In this document: in pieces, positions 42,748-51,071 of the stretch
Layout of the letters: each line of letters starts with the position of its first letter
Numbering within the stretch: the first letter of the stretch is position 1
Source of the DNA: Micromonospora phaseoli
Lineage (GTDB): Bacteria > Actinomycetota > Actinomycetes > Mycobacteriales > Micromonosporaceae
Direction of reading: 5' to 3'
Assembly: GCF_900109115.1 (NCBI RefSeq)
Contig: NZ_FNYV01000011.1
Span: forward strand, 1 to 64,000
DNA length: 64,000 bases
The notes under the pieces: model-generated
What the model was told of the DNA's origin: nothing
Databases searched by the model: none
Seen by the model: only the letters and a program-made list of their open reading frames with translations
Position numbers and translations under genes: made by a program

Positions 42748-43116
42748 GTGACCACGCCAGCGCAGACCGAGTCGACCGAGGCCAAGGCCCCCACGTCCGT
42801 CGTCCTCACCGACGTCGCGGCGCAGAAGGTCAAGGCCCTGATCGAGCAGGAGGGCCGCGACGACCTGCGGCTCCGGATCGCCGTGCAGCCGGGCGGCTGC
42901 TCCGGCCTGCGGTACCAGTTGTTCTTCGACGAGCGTTCGCTCGACGGTGACATCGTCACCGACTATGACGGTGTCGAGGTGGTCGTCGACCGGATGAGCA
43001 GCCCTTACCTGACCGGCGCCACCATCGACTTCGCCGACCGGATCGACGCCCAGGGCTTCACCATCGACAACCCCAACGCGGGCAACTCCTGCGCCTGCGG
43101 CGACTCCTTCAGCTGA
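42748..43116 (+). CDS. erpA: Iron-sulfur cluster insertion protein
   Basis: A 122-residue A-type carrier that delivers Fe-S clusters to apoproteins. The three conserved cysteines are present: one in PGGCSGLRY and two in the C-terminal SCACGDSFS. The GTG at 42748 has AGGGAGA upstream. It is followed by a strong terminator and a family B palindrome. Likely clients in this window are NadA, LipA and QcrA. Confidence 0.93.
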   Translation: MTTPAQTESTEAKAPTSVVLTDVAAQKVKALIEQEGRDDLRLRIAVQPGGCSGLRYQLFFDERSLDGDIVTDYDGVEVVVDRMSSPYLTGATIDFADRIDAQGFTIDNPNAGNSCACGDSFS

Positions 43117-43130
43117 GTCGGTCGGTCTTC

Positions 43131-43171
43131 ACGACGGCGGGACGGCCCTACCCGGGCCGTCCCGCCGTCGT
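43131..43171 (+). terminator. erpA terminator
   Basis: A perfect 18-bp hairpin (acgacggcgggacggccc, loop taccc) begins 14 nt past the erpA stop. Confidence 0.8.
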
Positions 43172-43190
43172 CATCTCCCACCACACTGCA

Positions 43191-43257
43191 GGCGTTGATC
43201 AAGAAGTTCTGGTCGCGACACACGCGGCGGCGCGACCAAAACTTCTTGATCAACGCC
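43191..43257. repeat. Long palindrome, family B copy 3
   Basis: The arms start ggcgttgatcaagaagtt and run 27 bp with one G-T pair. The inner part (ctggtcgcg) differs from the other copies but is matched on the opposite arm, so pairing is conserved. It lies between codirectional erpA and adoK, after a separate terminator. Confidence 0.75.
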
Positions 43258-43326
43258 GCAGTCGGGTTGGGGACTGTGGGGTGGGTGAGATGGGGTCGGC
43301 CGGTCGCTGCGGGGGCCGGGTGCCGG

Positions 43327-43332
43327 TAGGCT
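43327..43332 (+). promoter_or_regulatory. Candidate adoK -10 box
   Basis: TAGGCT at 43327-43332 lies 33 nt before the ATG, so this message would carry a short leader. Confidence 0.3.
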
Positions 43333-43365
43333 GACCGCGCCCTGCTGCCGACCCTGAGGGTTGCC

Positions 43366-44343
43366 ATGAAGATCGCCGTGACCGGCTCGATCGCCACCGA
43401 CCACCTGATGAGCTTCCCGGGCCGGTTCGCCGACCAGCTCATCGCCGACCAACTGCACAAGGTCTCGCTCTCCTTCCTGGTGGACGACCTGGTGCTGCGC
43501 CGGGGCGGGGTGGCGGCCAACATCGCGTTCGGCATGGGGCAGCTCGGTCTGCGCTCGGTGCTGCTCGGTGCCGTCGGTGCCGACTTCGCCGACTACCGCT
43601 CGTGGCTGGAGCGGCACGGGGTCGACTGCGACTCGGTGCACGTCAGCGAGGTGGCGCACACCGCGCGCTTCGTCTGCACCACCGACACCGACATGTGTCA
43701 GATCGCCTCGTTCTACGCGGGGGCGATGAGCGAGGCGCGCAACATCGAGCTGCACCCCGTCGCGCAGCGCCTCGGCGGGCTGGACCTGGTACTGGTCAGC
43801 GCCAACGACCCGGAGGCGATGCTGCGCCACTCCGCCGAGTGCCGTGAGCGGGGCTACGCCTTCGTCGCCGACCCCTCCCAGCAGCTCGCCCGGATGGCCG
43901 GCGAGGACGTGGCGTCGCTGATCGACGGCGCCGAGTACCTGATGACCAACGACTACGAGAAGTCGCTGCTGCAGAGCAAGGCCGGGCTGAGTGACGACCA
44001 GTTGCTGGAGCGGGTCCGGGTCCGGGTCACCACGCTGGGCAAGCACGGGGTGGAGATCGCCGGGCGGGACATCGACCCGATCCACGTGCCGATCGCCCGG
44101 GAGGCCGAGGCGGTCGACCCCACCGGCGTCGGCGACGGCTTCCGCGCCGGCTTCTTCACCGCCCTGTCCTGGGGCGTCGGGCTGGAGCGCGCCGCCCAGG
44201 TCGGCTCGCTGCTCGCCGCGCTGGTGCTGGAGACCGTCGGTACCCAGGAGTACCAGGTGCGCCACGACCTGTTCGTCAAGCGCCTCGCCGAGTCGTACGG
44301 CGACGAGGCCGCCGACGAGATCCGTCCCCACCTGCTGCCCTGA
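43366..44343 (+). CDS. adoK: Adenosine kinase, PfkB family
   Basis: A 325-residue PfkB-family kinase closely resembling the mycobacterial AdoK that phosphorylates adenosine: AVTGSIATDHLMSFPGRFADQ, SLSFLVDDLVLRRGGVAANIA and ANDPEAMLRHS. It has the PfkB signature DPTGVGDGFRAGF with the catalytic Asp. It would salvage adenosine to AMP. Similarity to the mycobacterial enzyme is from memory but spans the whole length. It converges on the tusA-like gene across a GGGGCCCC repeat. Confidence 0.9.
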   Translation: MKIAVTGSIATDHLMSFPGRFADQLIADQLHKVSLSFLVDDLVLRRGGVAANIAFGMGQLGLRSVLLGAVGADFADYRSWLERHGVDCDSVHVSEVAHTARFVCTTDTDMCQIASFYAGAMSEARNIELHPVAQRLGGLDLVLVSANDPEAMLRHSAECRERGYAFVADPSQQLARMAGEDVASLIDGAEYLMTNDYEKSLLQSKAGLSDDQLLERVRVRVTTLGKHGVEIAGRDIDPIHVPIAREAEAVDPTGVGDGFRAGFFTALSWGVGLERAAQVGSLLAALVLETVGTQEYQVRHDLFVKRLAESYGDEAADEIRPHLLP

Positions 44344-44382
44344 CGGCGCGAGCCGGCGCGAGGCGGCGCGAGGCGGCGCGAG

Positions 44383-44436
44383 GCGTTAATAGGGGGCCCT
44401 TCCTATACACCAGGCGTTAACAAGGGCCCCCTCCTT
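44383..44436 (-). repeat. GGGGCCCC dispersed repeat, family A copy 4
   Basis: An inverted copy: on the minus strand GGAGGGGGCCC-TTGTTAACGCC, spacer TGGTGTATAG, then a second GGGCCCCC-TATTAACGCC half. It abuts the tusA-like stop at 44437 and lies between convergent genes. Confidence 0.8.
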
Positions 44437-44667
44437 TCACCTCACCCGGCGGACGTCGTAGGCGGGGCCGGGTGCGGGTGCGGCGCCGAGGAACTCCTGG
44501 TTGCGCATCCGGCACCAGGCCGGGATGTCGACCGCCGCCGCCGGGTCGTCGGCCAGCACCCGGATCACCGCGCCCACCGGCAGCTCGGGCAGTCGGCGGG
44601 CGAGCGCTATCACCGGCAGCGGGCAGCGCTGACCGAGACAGTCGAGCACCTCGTCGGGCGTCGTCAC
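44437..44667 (-). CDS. TusA-like sulfurtransferase
   Basis: A 76-residue sulfur carrier of the TusA/YeeD family. The persulfide cysteine is in LDCLGQRCPLPVIALARRL (CPxP motif). It is expected to accept sulfane sulfur from a cysteine desulfurase and pass it on. The GTG at 44667 overlaps the desulfurase stop (GTGA), so the two are cotranslated and probable partners. Confidence 0.85.
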   Translation of the reverse strand: MTTPDEVLDCLGQRCPLPVIALARRLPELPVGAVIRVLADDPAAAVDIPAWCRMRNQEFLGAAPAPGPAYDVRRVR

Positions 44668-45815
44668 AGCCCCACCACCCCCGCCTGAGCCCGAAGGTCG
44701 GCGACGATCTGCGGCAACTCGGCGAGGAAGCGGTCCACGTCGGCCTCGGTGCTGCCGGAGTGCAGCGAGACTCGCACGTTGCCGTGCGACAGCACCCCCA
44801 TCGCCTCCAGCACGTGTGACGGGCGCAGGGTGGAGGAGGTGCAGGACGAGCCCGACGAGACGGCGAAGCCCCGCCGGTCCAGCGCGTGCAGCAGCGCCTC
44901 GCCGTCGACGTACAGGCAGGAGAAGGTGACCAGGTGCGGGAGCCGGCGCTCCGGGTCGCCGACCACCTCCACGTCCGGCACCTCGGCCGCCACCCGGGTG
45001 CGGATCCGGTCCACCAGTGGCGACAGTCGGGCCGCCTGCGCCGCCGCGTCGGCCGCCGCCGCGCGCAGGCTCGCCGCCGCCGCCACCACCGCGGGCAGGT
45101 TCAGCGTGCCGGGCGTACGCCCCGACTCGCGCTCGTCGGCCGGCCACGGTGACTCCCAGCGGGTGCCCTTGCGGACCACCAGCAGGCCGACGCCGGGCGG
45201 GCCGCCCCACTTGCGGGCGCTCGCGGTCAACACCGACCAGCCTGCCGGCACCGGTACCCGGCCCACCACCTGGGCGGCGTCGACGTAGAGCGGCACGCCC
45301 GCGTCCGCGCAGGCCGTCGCGGCGGCCTCGACGGGTTGGACGGTGCCCACCTCGTGACTGGCCGCGATCAAGGCGGCCAGCGCCACCCCGGGACCGGCCA
45401 CGGCGGTCGACCAGGCGGTCAGGTCCAGCCGGCCGAGGCGGTCGACCGGAACCTCGACGGCCGTGCCACCCCGCGCCACATGGTGCTCGGCGGCGTGCAG
45501 CACGGCCGAGTGTTCGATCGTCGAGTGCACCAGCGCGCCGCCGGTGCGCCGCCGCCCGAGCAGGCCACCGAGCACGGCGGTGTGCGCCGCGCTCGTGCCG
45601 CTGGGGGTGAAGGACAGCTCGTCGGGGCGTACGCCCAGGGTTTCCGCCGTGGCCTCGCGGGCGGCGTCGAGCAACTGACGGGCGCGCCGTGCGGCCCAGT
45701 AGAGCCGGGCGGGATCGGCCCAGCCGTCGTCCAGGGCGGCCAGCAACGCCTGCCGGGCGACCGGATGCAGCGGCGCGGCGGTGGCCGCGTCCAGGTAGAC
45801 CGGGGAAGGAATCAC
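44664..45815 (-). CDS. Cysteine desulfurase
   Basis: A 383-residue class V aminotransferase-fold, PLP-dependent enzyme that takes sulfur from cysteine as a persulfide. The start VYLDAATAAPLHP is typical. The PLP histidine is in STIEHSAVL, the Lys in SARKWGGPPGVG, and the mobile-loop cysteine in SSGSSCTSSTLRPS. It is IscS/NifS-like, with HxxxH-rich loops. The GTG at 45815 is supported by TAGCGT 8 nt upstream. The neighbouring tusA-like gene is the likely acceptor; whether it serves Fe-S or tRNA/cofactor thiolation is open. Confidence 0.9.
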   Translation of the reverse strand: MIPSPVYLDAATAAPLHPVARQALLAALDDGWADPARLYWAARRARQLLDAAREATAETLGVRPDELSFTPSGTSAAHTAVLGGLLGRRRTGGALVHSTIEHSAVLHAAEHHVARGGTAVEVPVDRLGRLDLTAWSTAVAGPGVALAALIAASHEVGTVQPVEAAATACADAGVPLYVDAAQVVGRVPVPAGWSVLTASARKWGGPPGVGLLVVRKGTRWESPWPADERESGRTPGTLNLPAVVAAAASLRAAAADAAAQAARLSPLVDRIRTRVAAEVPDVEVVGDPERRLPHLVTFSCLYVDGEALLHALDRRGFAVSSGSSCTSSTLRPSHVLEAMGVLSHGNVRVSLHSGSTEADVDRFLAELPQIVADLRAQAGVVGL

Positions 45816-45823
45816 GTTTGCCC

Positions 45824-45829
45824 ACGCTA
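45824..45829 (-). promoter_or_regulatory. -10 box for leaderless cysteine desulfurase
   Basis: On the minus strand TAGCGT ends 8 nt before the GTG at 45815. Confidence 0.4.
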
Positions 45830-45904
45830 TCGCCTCGGTCGGGGCAGGATCCCCCGTCGGGTGCGGACAACGACCCCAACCGGGTCCAGCCCGTCATGGT
45901 CGAG

Positions 45905-45910
45905 TAATCT
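45905..45910 (+). promoter_or_regulatory. Candidate ctaC -10 box
   Basis: TAATCT at 45905-45910 would give a leader of about 95 nt to ctaC. No clear -35 hexamer was seen. Confidence 0.3.
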
Positions 45911-46010
45911 GCGACCGTCGGTGACGCCTTTGCCGCCGGTGCGCCGGTTCCGCTGCACGGAGCCGGCCAGATCGAGCAGACACCGCGGCGCGCTAGGGAG
46001 GCAGGACCAG

Positions 46011-46982
46011 GTGGTCGCAAGGAGTTCGGAGGTACGGCCGAAGGCCGTGCGGCGCAGCGCATCCCCAGGAGCCGGTGGGCGGCGGGGGCGTCGCGCCGGG
46101 CGTCTCGCCGGGCTCGGATTCGGTGGCGCGGCGCTGCTGATCCTGCTCACGGGCTGTGACGTCGGTGCGGCGTTCGGCGGCTTCGGCTGGCCGCAGGGCG
46201 GCATCACCCCCGAGGCACGCCGGATGTACGACCTGTGGATCGCCTCGTGCATCGCGGCGCTCGCGGTCGGGTTCCTCGTCTGGGGCCTGATCTTCTGGTG
46301 CGTCGTGCGCTACCGCAAGCGCGGCAACGAGCTGCCGGTGCAGACCCGCTACAACCTGCCGATGGAGTTCCTCTACACCATCGCGCCGGTGCTGATCGTC
46401 TCCGTGCTCTTCTACTACACGGCGGTCGTGCAGACCGACGTGGTGAAGACCACCAACAACCCCGACGTGACCGTCGAGGTCGTCGCCTTCAAGTGGAACT
46501 GGCAGTTCAACTACCGCGACGGCCAGGGCACCGAGGCGGAGACCGTCGCGTCGGTGCTCGGCACCAGCGAGGTCATCCCGATCCTGGTGCTGCCGACCGA
46601 CCGGTCCATCCGGTTCGAGGAGACCAGCCGGGACGTCATCCACTCGTTCTGGGTGCCGGAGATGCTGTTCAAGCGGGACGTCATGCCGGGCAGCATCCGC
46701 AACGTCTTCGAGGTTTCCTCGCTGGAATCCGAGGGGGCGTACGTGGGCCGCTGCGCCGAGCTGTGCGGCAGCTACCACGCCTTCATGAACTTCGAGCTGC
46801 GGGTGGTTTCGCCGGAGAACTTCGACCGGTTCCTCGCGGCCAAGCAGGACGGCGCCTCGACCCAGGAGGCGCTGACCGCGATCGGCGAGGAACCGTACGC
46901 GCAGACCACGAGGCCGTTCGAGACGCGGCGCACCGAGAGCAACTTCAACCCGGACACTGCTCCGGCCGGCGCGGGAAGCTGA
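46011..46982 (+). CDS. ctaC: Cytochrome c oxidase subunit II
   Basis: A 323-residue subunit II of the aa3 oxidase that takes electrons at the CuA centre. A basic lipoprotein-type N-terminus (LILLTGC, Cys49) is followed by two membrane segments (about 76-100 and 120-140). A periplasmic cupredoxin domain follows. The CuA ligands are H211, C248, E250, C252, H256 and M259 (CAELCGSYHAFM). The GTG at 46011 follows GGGAGGCAGG. It is in an operon with ctaF. Confidence 0.95.
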   Translation: MVARSSEVRPKAVRRSASPGAGGRRGRRAGRLAGLGFGGAALLILLTGCDVGAAFGGFGWPQGGITPEARRMYDLWIASCIAALAVGFLVWGLIFWCVVRYRKRGNELPVQTRYNLPMEFLYTIAPVLIVSVLFYYTAVVQTDVVKTTNNPDVTVEVVAFKWNWQFNYRDGQGTEAETVASVLGTSEVIPILVLPTDRSIRFEETSRDVIHSFWVPEMLFKRDVMPGSIRNVFEVSSLESEGAYVGRCAELCGSYHAFMNFELRVVSPENFDRFLAAKQDGASTQEALTAIGEEPYAQTTRPFETRRTESNFNPDTAPAGAGS

Positions 46983-46992
46983 GGCAACCGGT

Positions 46993-47421
46993 ATGAAGAC
47001 CGAGTGGCGTATCTTCCTGATCATCGCCGGGTTCCTGCTCTTCGCGACCGTCCTGTACGGCGGCTGGACGGCGGCCGACTCGGGTGGTCAGGTCGAGTGG
47101 ATCGGCACGGTGGCCCTGCTGCTGTCGTTCCTGCTCTGCACGATGTGCGGTGGCTTCTTCTGGTTCGTCTCGCGGCGCATCGACCTGCGTCCCGAGGACC
47201 GGCCGGACGCCGAGATCGCCGACGGCGCGGGCGAGATCGGCTTCTTCAGCCCGGGCAGCTACTGGCCGTTCGGGCTGGCCCTGGCTGCCGCGACCGCCGG
47301 CATGGGCCTGGTGTTCTGGCAGCTCTGGCTGCTCGGCCTCGGCATGCTGTTGGTGATCCTGGCGGCCTGTGGCCTGCTGTTCGAGTACTACACGGGCACC
47401 CGGCGCACCGCCGAGCACTGA
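46993..47421 (+). CDS. ctaF: Cytochrome c oxidase subunit 4
   Basis: A 142-residue actinobacterial oxidase subunit with about four membrane segments and a hydrophilic loop RPEDRPDAEIADGAGEIGFFSPGSYWP. The SPGSYWPFGLALAA motif is characteristic. It starts 11 nt after the ctaC stop. The pair ends at a strong terminator. Confidence 0.92.
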   Translation: MKTEWRIFLIIAGFLLFATVLYGGWTAADSGGQVEWIGTVALLLSFLLCTMCGGFFWFVSRRIDLRPEDRPDAEIADGAGEIGFFSPGSYWPFGLALAAATAGMGLVFWQLWLLGLGMLLVILAACGLLFEYYTGTRRTAEH

Positions 47422-47433
47422 CCCGCGCGACGC

Positions 47434-47471
47434 ACGAAGGCCCGCCCCCCGATCGGGGAGCGGGCCTTCGT
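47434..47471 (+). terminator. ctaC-ctaF terminator
   Basis: The arms acgaaggcccgc...gcgggccttcgt form a stem of about 17 bp with a one-base bulge and a short loop, 13 nt past the ctaF stop. It also lies upstream of the trpD stop. Confidence 0.75.
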
Positions 47472-47588
47472 CATGCCGGGGGCGTCGGTCCGGGATGCCG
47501 TATGTCGCGGGATCCGGGTGGGTCTACCGGCCGACCTGCGGGATCTGGAGTCGATCAGGCCCGTCAGCGGTCGGCCGGCCGGAGTCGA

Positions 47589-48641
47589 TCAAGCTGAGGC
47601 GGTGTTGGCGACCTTGATCCAGCGTTCGAGTGTGCGGGCGGCGGCGCCGGAGTCGATCGACTCTGCGGCCCGGCCCAGGCCGGCGCTCAGCGCGTCGGTG
47701 AGGTCACCGTCCAGCGGGCCCTGGGTGGCCAGCGCCGCCGCGGCGTTGACCAGGACGGCGTCGCGTACCGGGCCGGGCTCGCCGGCGAGCAGGCGCCGGG
47801 CCACGTCGGCGTTGTAGGGCGCGTCACCGCCGCGCAGGTCAGCGAGGGTGGCCCGGGGTACGCCGAGGTCGGTCGCGTCCACCACGGTCTCCCTGACGGC
47901 ACCGTTCTGGGCGATCCAGAAACGGGTGGCGGCGGCGGTGGTGAACTCGTCCAGCCCGTCCTCGCCACGCATCACCAGCACCGAGTCGCCGCGGGCCGCG
48001 AAGACCGCCGCCATCACCGGTGCCATCGTGGCGTCGAAGCAGCCGACGGCACCGGCGCGAGGGCGGGCCGGATTGGTCAACGGGCCGAGGAAGTTGAAGG
48101 CCGTGGGCACGCCGAGCTCCCGGCGTACCGGGCCGGCGTGGCGCATGCCGGGGTGGAACCGGGCGGCGAAACAGAAGCCGATGCCGGCCTCGGCCACGCA
48201 CCTGGCCACGCCCTCGGGCCCGAGGTCCAGTGGCACACCGAGGAACTCCAGCAGGTCGGCGGTGCCGCAGGAGGAGGAGGCCGCCCGGTTGCCGTGCTTG
48301 ACCACGCGTACGCCGGCGCCGGCGACGACCAGCGCGGTCATCGTGGAGATGTTCACCGTGTGCGCGAGATCCCCGCCGGTGCCCACCACGTCGAGCGCGC
48401 TCGCGCGTACCTCGTCGGGCAGCTCGACCTGGACGGCCCGGCTGAGCATCGCCTCGACCAGCCCGCTCACCTCGGCCGGGGTCTCACCCTTGGCGCGTAG
48501 CGCCACGGCGAAGCCGGCGATCTGGGCCGGGGCCGCCGAGCCGGACATGATCTCGCCCATCGCCCAGGCGGTGTCGGCGGTGGAGAGTTCCGCACCACGC
48601 AGCAGCGTGGTGAGCAGGTGCGGCCAGGTCCGATCGCCCAT
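47589..48641 (-). CDS. trpD: Anthranilate phosphoribosyltransferase
   Basis: A 350-residue enzyme of tryptophan synthesis that joins PRPP to anthranilate. The PRPP-binding motif VVGTGGDLAHTVNISTM and the KHGNRAASSSCGTADLLE motif are present, as are HPGMRHAGPVRRELG and FNFLGPLTNPA. The ATG at 48641 has GGGAGG upstream. The gene is separate from other trp genes, inside the cytochrome region. Confidence 0.95.
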   Translation of the reverse strand: MGDRTWPHLLTTLLRGAELSTADTAWAMGEIMSGSAAPAQIAGFAVALRAKGETPAEVSGLVEAMLSRAVQVELPDEVRASALDVVGTGGDLAHTVNISTMTALVVAGAGVRVVKHGNRAASSSCGTADLLEFLGVPLDLGPEGVARCVAEAGIGFCFAARFHPGMRHAGPVRRELGVPTAFNFLGPLTNPARPRAGAVGCFDATMAPVMAAVFAARGDSVLVMRGEDGLDEFTTAAATRFWIAQNGAVRETVVDATDLGVPRATLADLRGGDAPYNADVARRLLAGEPGPVRDAVLVNAAAALATQGPLDGDLTDALSAGLGRAAESIDSGAAARTLERWIKVANTASA

Positions 48642-48724
48642 GCGGGCCTCCCGAGCAGACGGTAACGGGTGGGACGGGACCGGCGCCGGCTCGCCCGGCG
48701 CCGTGGCGGTGCCGCAGTGGCGCG

Positions 48725-49120
48725 TCAGGCGGGTGCGTGCGTACGCAACAGCTCGGTCACGGTGGCGGCGGTCGTCACCGGGTCGAGCGGATACACCAGG
48801 GTGGCGTCGACCTCGGCGTAGGAGGCCAGCCATCGGTCGGCGGCGCGGGCGATCACCACACAGGTCGGGGGAGCGGTCTCGTAGTCGTCCTTGACCTGCC
48901 GGGCGATGCCGATGCCGCCGCCGGGCGACGCCTCACCGTCGAGCAGCATCAGGTCGATCTGGTAGTCGTCGACCAGCCGGATGCACTCGGCGTAGGTGGC
49001 TGCCTCGACGAACTCGACGCGCAGGTCGGTCGCGGGTCGGGTGCCGACGGCGAGCCGCATCCGGTCCCGCACCTGCGGGTCGTCGCTGTAGAGCAGGACG
49101 GTGCACAGACGCTCGCTCAT
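48725..49120 (-). CDS. Degenerate response-regulator receiver protein
   Basis: A 131-residue stand-alone receiver-like domain. The acidic pair D13-D14 and the phosphoacceptor position D61 (LMLLDGEAS) are present. The conserved Ser/Thr is Ala (A91, VVIARAAD), and the Lys of the usual YLVKPLDP is Tyr (Y110, ATLVYPLDP). It probably cannot signal in the usual way. It lies between trpD and ctaG and overlaps a possible 31-residue frame by 4 nt. Confidence 0.7.
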   Translation of the reverse strand: MSERLCTVLLYSDDPQVRDRMRLAVGTRPATDLRVEFVEAATYAECIRLVDDYQIDLMLLDGEASPGGGIGIARQVKDDYETAPPTCVVIARAADRWLASYAEVDATLVYPLDPVTTAATVTELLRTHAPA

Positions 49121-49212
49121 GCCGACACTCCGCTTCGCTTCCTGCCGTCCGGACCGGCCACCGCGCCGGGCCGGATGACCCGCCCGCTGATGGCTGGCGA
49201 GACGGTGCTCAC
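49117..49212 (-). CDS. Possible 31-residue leader ORF
   Basis: The GTG at 49212 opens a short frame (MSTVSPAISGRVIRPGAVAG...) that ends in an ATGA overlap with the receiver gene. The ribosome site is weak, and the receiver gene has its own GGAG, so coupling is not required. It could be chance. Confidence 0.25.
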   Translation of the reverse strand: MSTVSPAISGRVIRPGAVAGPDGRKRSGVSA

Positions 49213-49289
49213 CTCGTAGCTGCGTGGCCGATCGTACCGGTCGGTGTGGTGTGCGTGACGCGCCGCCCCGCGTCCGACCCCGCCGCGGC

Positions 49290-50291
49290 TCAGGCGGCGG
49301 ATTCCGCGGCGCGCTGACGGGCCTCCTGGCGGTCCAGCTCGCGGTCGACCCGGCGGGCCTCCCGCTCGGCCTGGCGCATCCACTGCACGACCAGCACCGC
49401 GAGCATCGTCACACTGACGAACTCGCCACCGGCCCACAGGATCCCGCCGGCGAGCACCTGGTCCTCCCACGGGTCGGCCCAGCTCAGCCCGAGCGAGGGG
49501 TACCAGTCGCCGCCGAAGAGGGTGGTGCTCTGCATGATGGTCAGGCCGAGGACGGTGTGGAACGGCACCGACAGCAGCATCAGCAGCGCCCGGCCCGGGT
49601 AGGGCCAGCGCCCCGGCAGCGGGTCCAGGCCGAGCAGCGGCCAGAAGAACACGCAGCCGGTCATGATGAAGTGCGCGTGCACCACCTCGTGCGCCCAGGC
49701 GTGTTCCAGGGTGTAGCGGTACAGGTCGGTGAAGTACAGCGCGAACGGGTTCACCACGAAGATGGCGAAGGCCACCAGCGGGAAGGTGTAGACCCGCGCG
49801 ACCCGACTGTGCACCACCGCGAGGAGCCGCTTGCGCGGACCGGTCGGCAGGGTGCGCAGGGCCAGCGTCACCGGTGCGCCCAGCGCCAGGAAGATCGGCG
49901 AGACCATGGACAGCACCATGTGCTGGACCATGTGCACCGACAGCAGCGTGGTGTCGTACGCGTGCAGCCCACTGACCGTGACCGAGGCGATGCCGCCTAG
50001 ACCGGGGCCGAGGAAGAAGATCGTCCGGGCGATCGGCCAGCGGTCGCCGCGTGCCCGCAGCCGGTGCACCCCGTAGAGGTAGAGGCCGGCGGCGAGCACC
50101 AGGCCCACGGCGAGCCAGCTGTCCAACCGGGCCTCGGTGACCACGGAGGTGACCGAGAACGGCGGTGGCGCGGCCTCGGCCGCGAGCGGCCCGAAGCCGG
50201 CGCTCAGCTCGGTCGCACCCGCGCTGGTCGCACCCGCTGTGAGCAGCGGCGCGGCCGAGCTGGCCAGGGAGATCGGATCGACGTGCAGCAC
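49290..50291 (-). CDS. ctaG: Cytochrome c oxidase assembly protein, CtaG (Caa3) family
   Basis: A 333-residue membrane protein of the Caa3_CtaG family, involved in oxidase assembly, probably copper delivery. About seven membrane segments are visible. They carry conserved histidines in VHMVQHMVLSM, HEVVHAHFIMTG and PFHTVLG. The C-terminus is charged. The GTG at 50291 has a TAGGCT box 7 nt upstream. It is divergent from ctaE, as is common in actinobacteria. Confidence 0.9.
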   Translation of the reverse strand: MLHVDPISLASSAAPLLTAGATSAGATELSAGFGPLAAEAAPPPFSVTSVVTEARLDSWLAVGLVLAAGLYLYGVHRLRARGDRWPIARTIFFLGPGLGGIASVTVSGLHAYDTTLLSVHMVQHMVLSMVSPIFLALGAPVTLALRTLPTGPRKRLLAVVHSRVARVYTFPLVAFAIFVVNPFALYFTDLYRYTLEHAWAHEVVHAHFIMTGCVFFWPLLGLDPLPGRWPYPGRALLMLLSVPFHTVLGLTIMQSTTLFGGDWYPSLGLSWADPWEDQVLAGGILWAGGEFVSVTMLAVLVVQWMRQAEREARRVDRELDRQEARQRAAESAA

Positions 50292-50298
50292 GCCAATC

Positions 50299-50304
50299 AG
50301 CCTA
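50299..50304 (-). promoter_or_regulatory. -10 box for leaderless ctaG
   Basis: On the minus strand TAGGCT ends 7 nt before the GTG at 50291. Confidence 0.45.
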
Positions 50305-50399
50305 GGTCAGGCGAACCGGACGGTACCGATCGGGCCATGTGTACCCCCGGTTTGGCCCCCCGCTGATCGCCGGCAGTGGTCAAGGGCAATAATGACCGC

Positions 50400-50999
50400 G
50401 TGACTGCGGCCCCAGCCATTGACAAGAGCCGGATCCACTCTCTGACGCGGCCCAACATGGTCAGCGTCGGGACGATCGTCTGGCTCTCCAGCGAGCTCAT
50501 GTTCTTCGCGGCGCTGTTCGCGATGTACTTCTCCATCCGCGCGGCGGCGCCGGAGCAGTGGGCGGAGCACACCGAGGTACTCAACATCCCGTACGCGACC
50601 ACCTTCACGGTGATCCTGGTGTTGTCCTCGGTGACCTGTCAGATCGGCGTGTTCGCCGCCGAGCGGGGTGACGTGCACGCGCTGCGGCGCTGGTTCACGA
50701 TCACCTTCGTGATGGGCCTGATCTTCATCCTCGGCCAGGCGAACGAGTACCGCGAGCTGGTGCACGAGGGCATTAAGATCAACAGTGACGGCTACGGCTC
50801 GATGTTCTACCTGACCACCGGCTTCCACGGCCTGCACGTGGCCGGCGGTCTGGTCGCCTTCGTGATTTTCATGATCCGCACCACCATGGGCCGGTTCACC
50901 CCGGCGCAGGCCACCTCGGCGATCGTGGTGTCGTACTACTGGCACTTCGTCGACGTCGTGTGGATCGGGCTCTACGCCATGATCTACTGGCTTCAGTGA
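50400..50999 (+). CDS. ctaE: Cytochrome c oxidase subunit III
   Basis: A 199-residue subunit III with about five membrane segments. The family motifs VWLSSELMFFAALFAMYFSI, GFHGLHVAGG and YYWHFVDVVWIGLY are present. The GTG at 50400 was preferred to a GTG at 50376. An AT-rich aataat stretch lies just upstream and may be a -10 box for a near-leaderless message. It is the first gene of the ctaE-qcrCAB operon. Confidence 0.95.
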   Translation: MTAAPAIDKSRIHSLTRPNMVSVGTIVWLSSELMFFAALFAMYFSIRAAAPEQWAEHTEVLNIPYATTFTVILVLSSVTCQIGVFAAERGDVHALRRWFTITFVMGLIFILGQANEYRELVHEGIKINSDGYGSMFYLTTGFHGLHVAGGLVAFVIFMIRTTMGRFTPAQATSAIVVSYYWHFVDVVWIGLYAMIYWLQ

Positions 51000-51071
51000 T
51001 CTTGGCGTGCCAGGCGCCTAACCGCTGCTCCACCCCCGCAGACAAGGTCCAACCGGTTAAGGACACAGGTC

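Noticed and set aside
48642..48724. Tryptophan attenuator or T-box before trpD
   Set aside because: The 83-nt gap has no Trp-codon leader peptide and no TGGNACCGCG motif.
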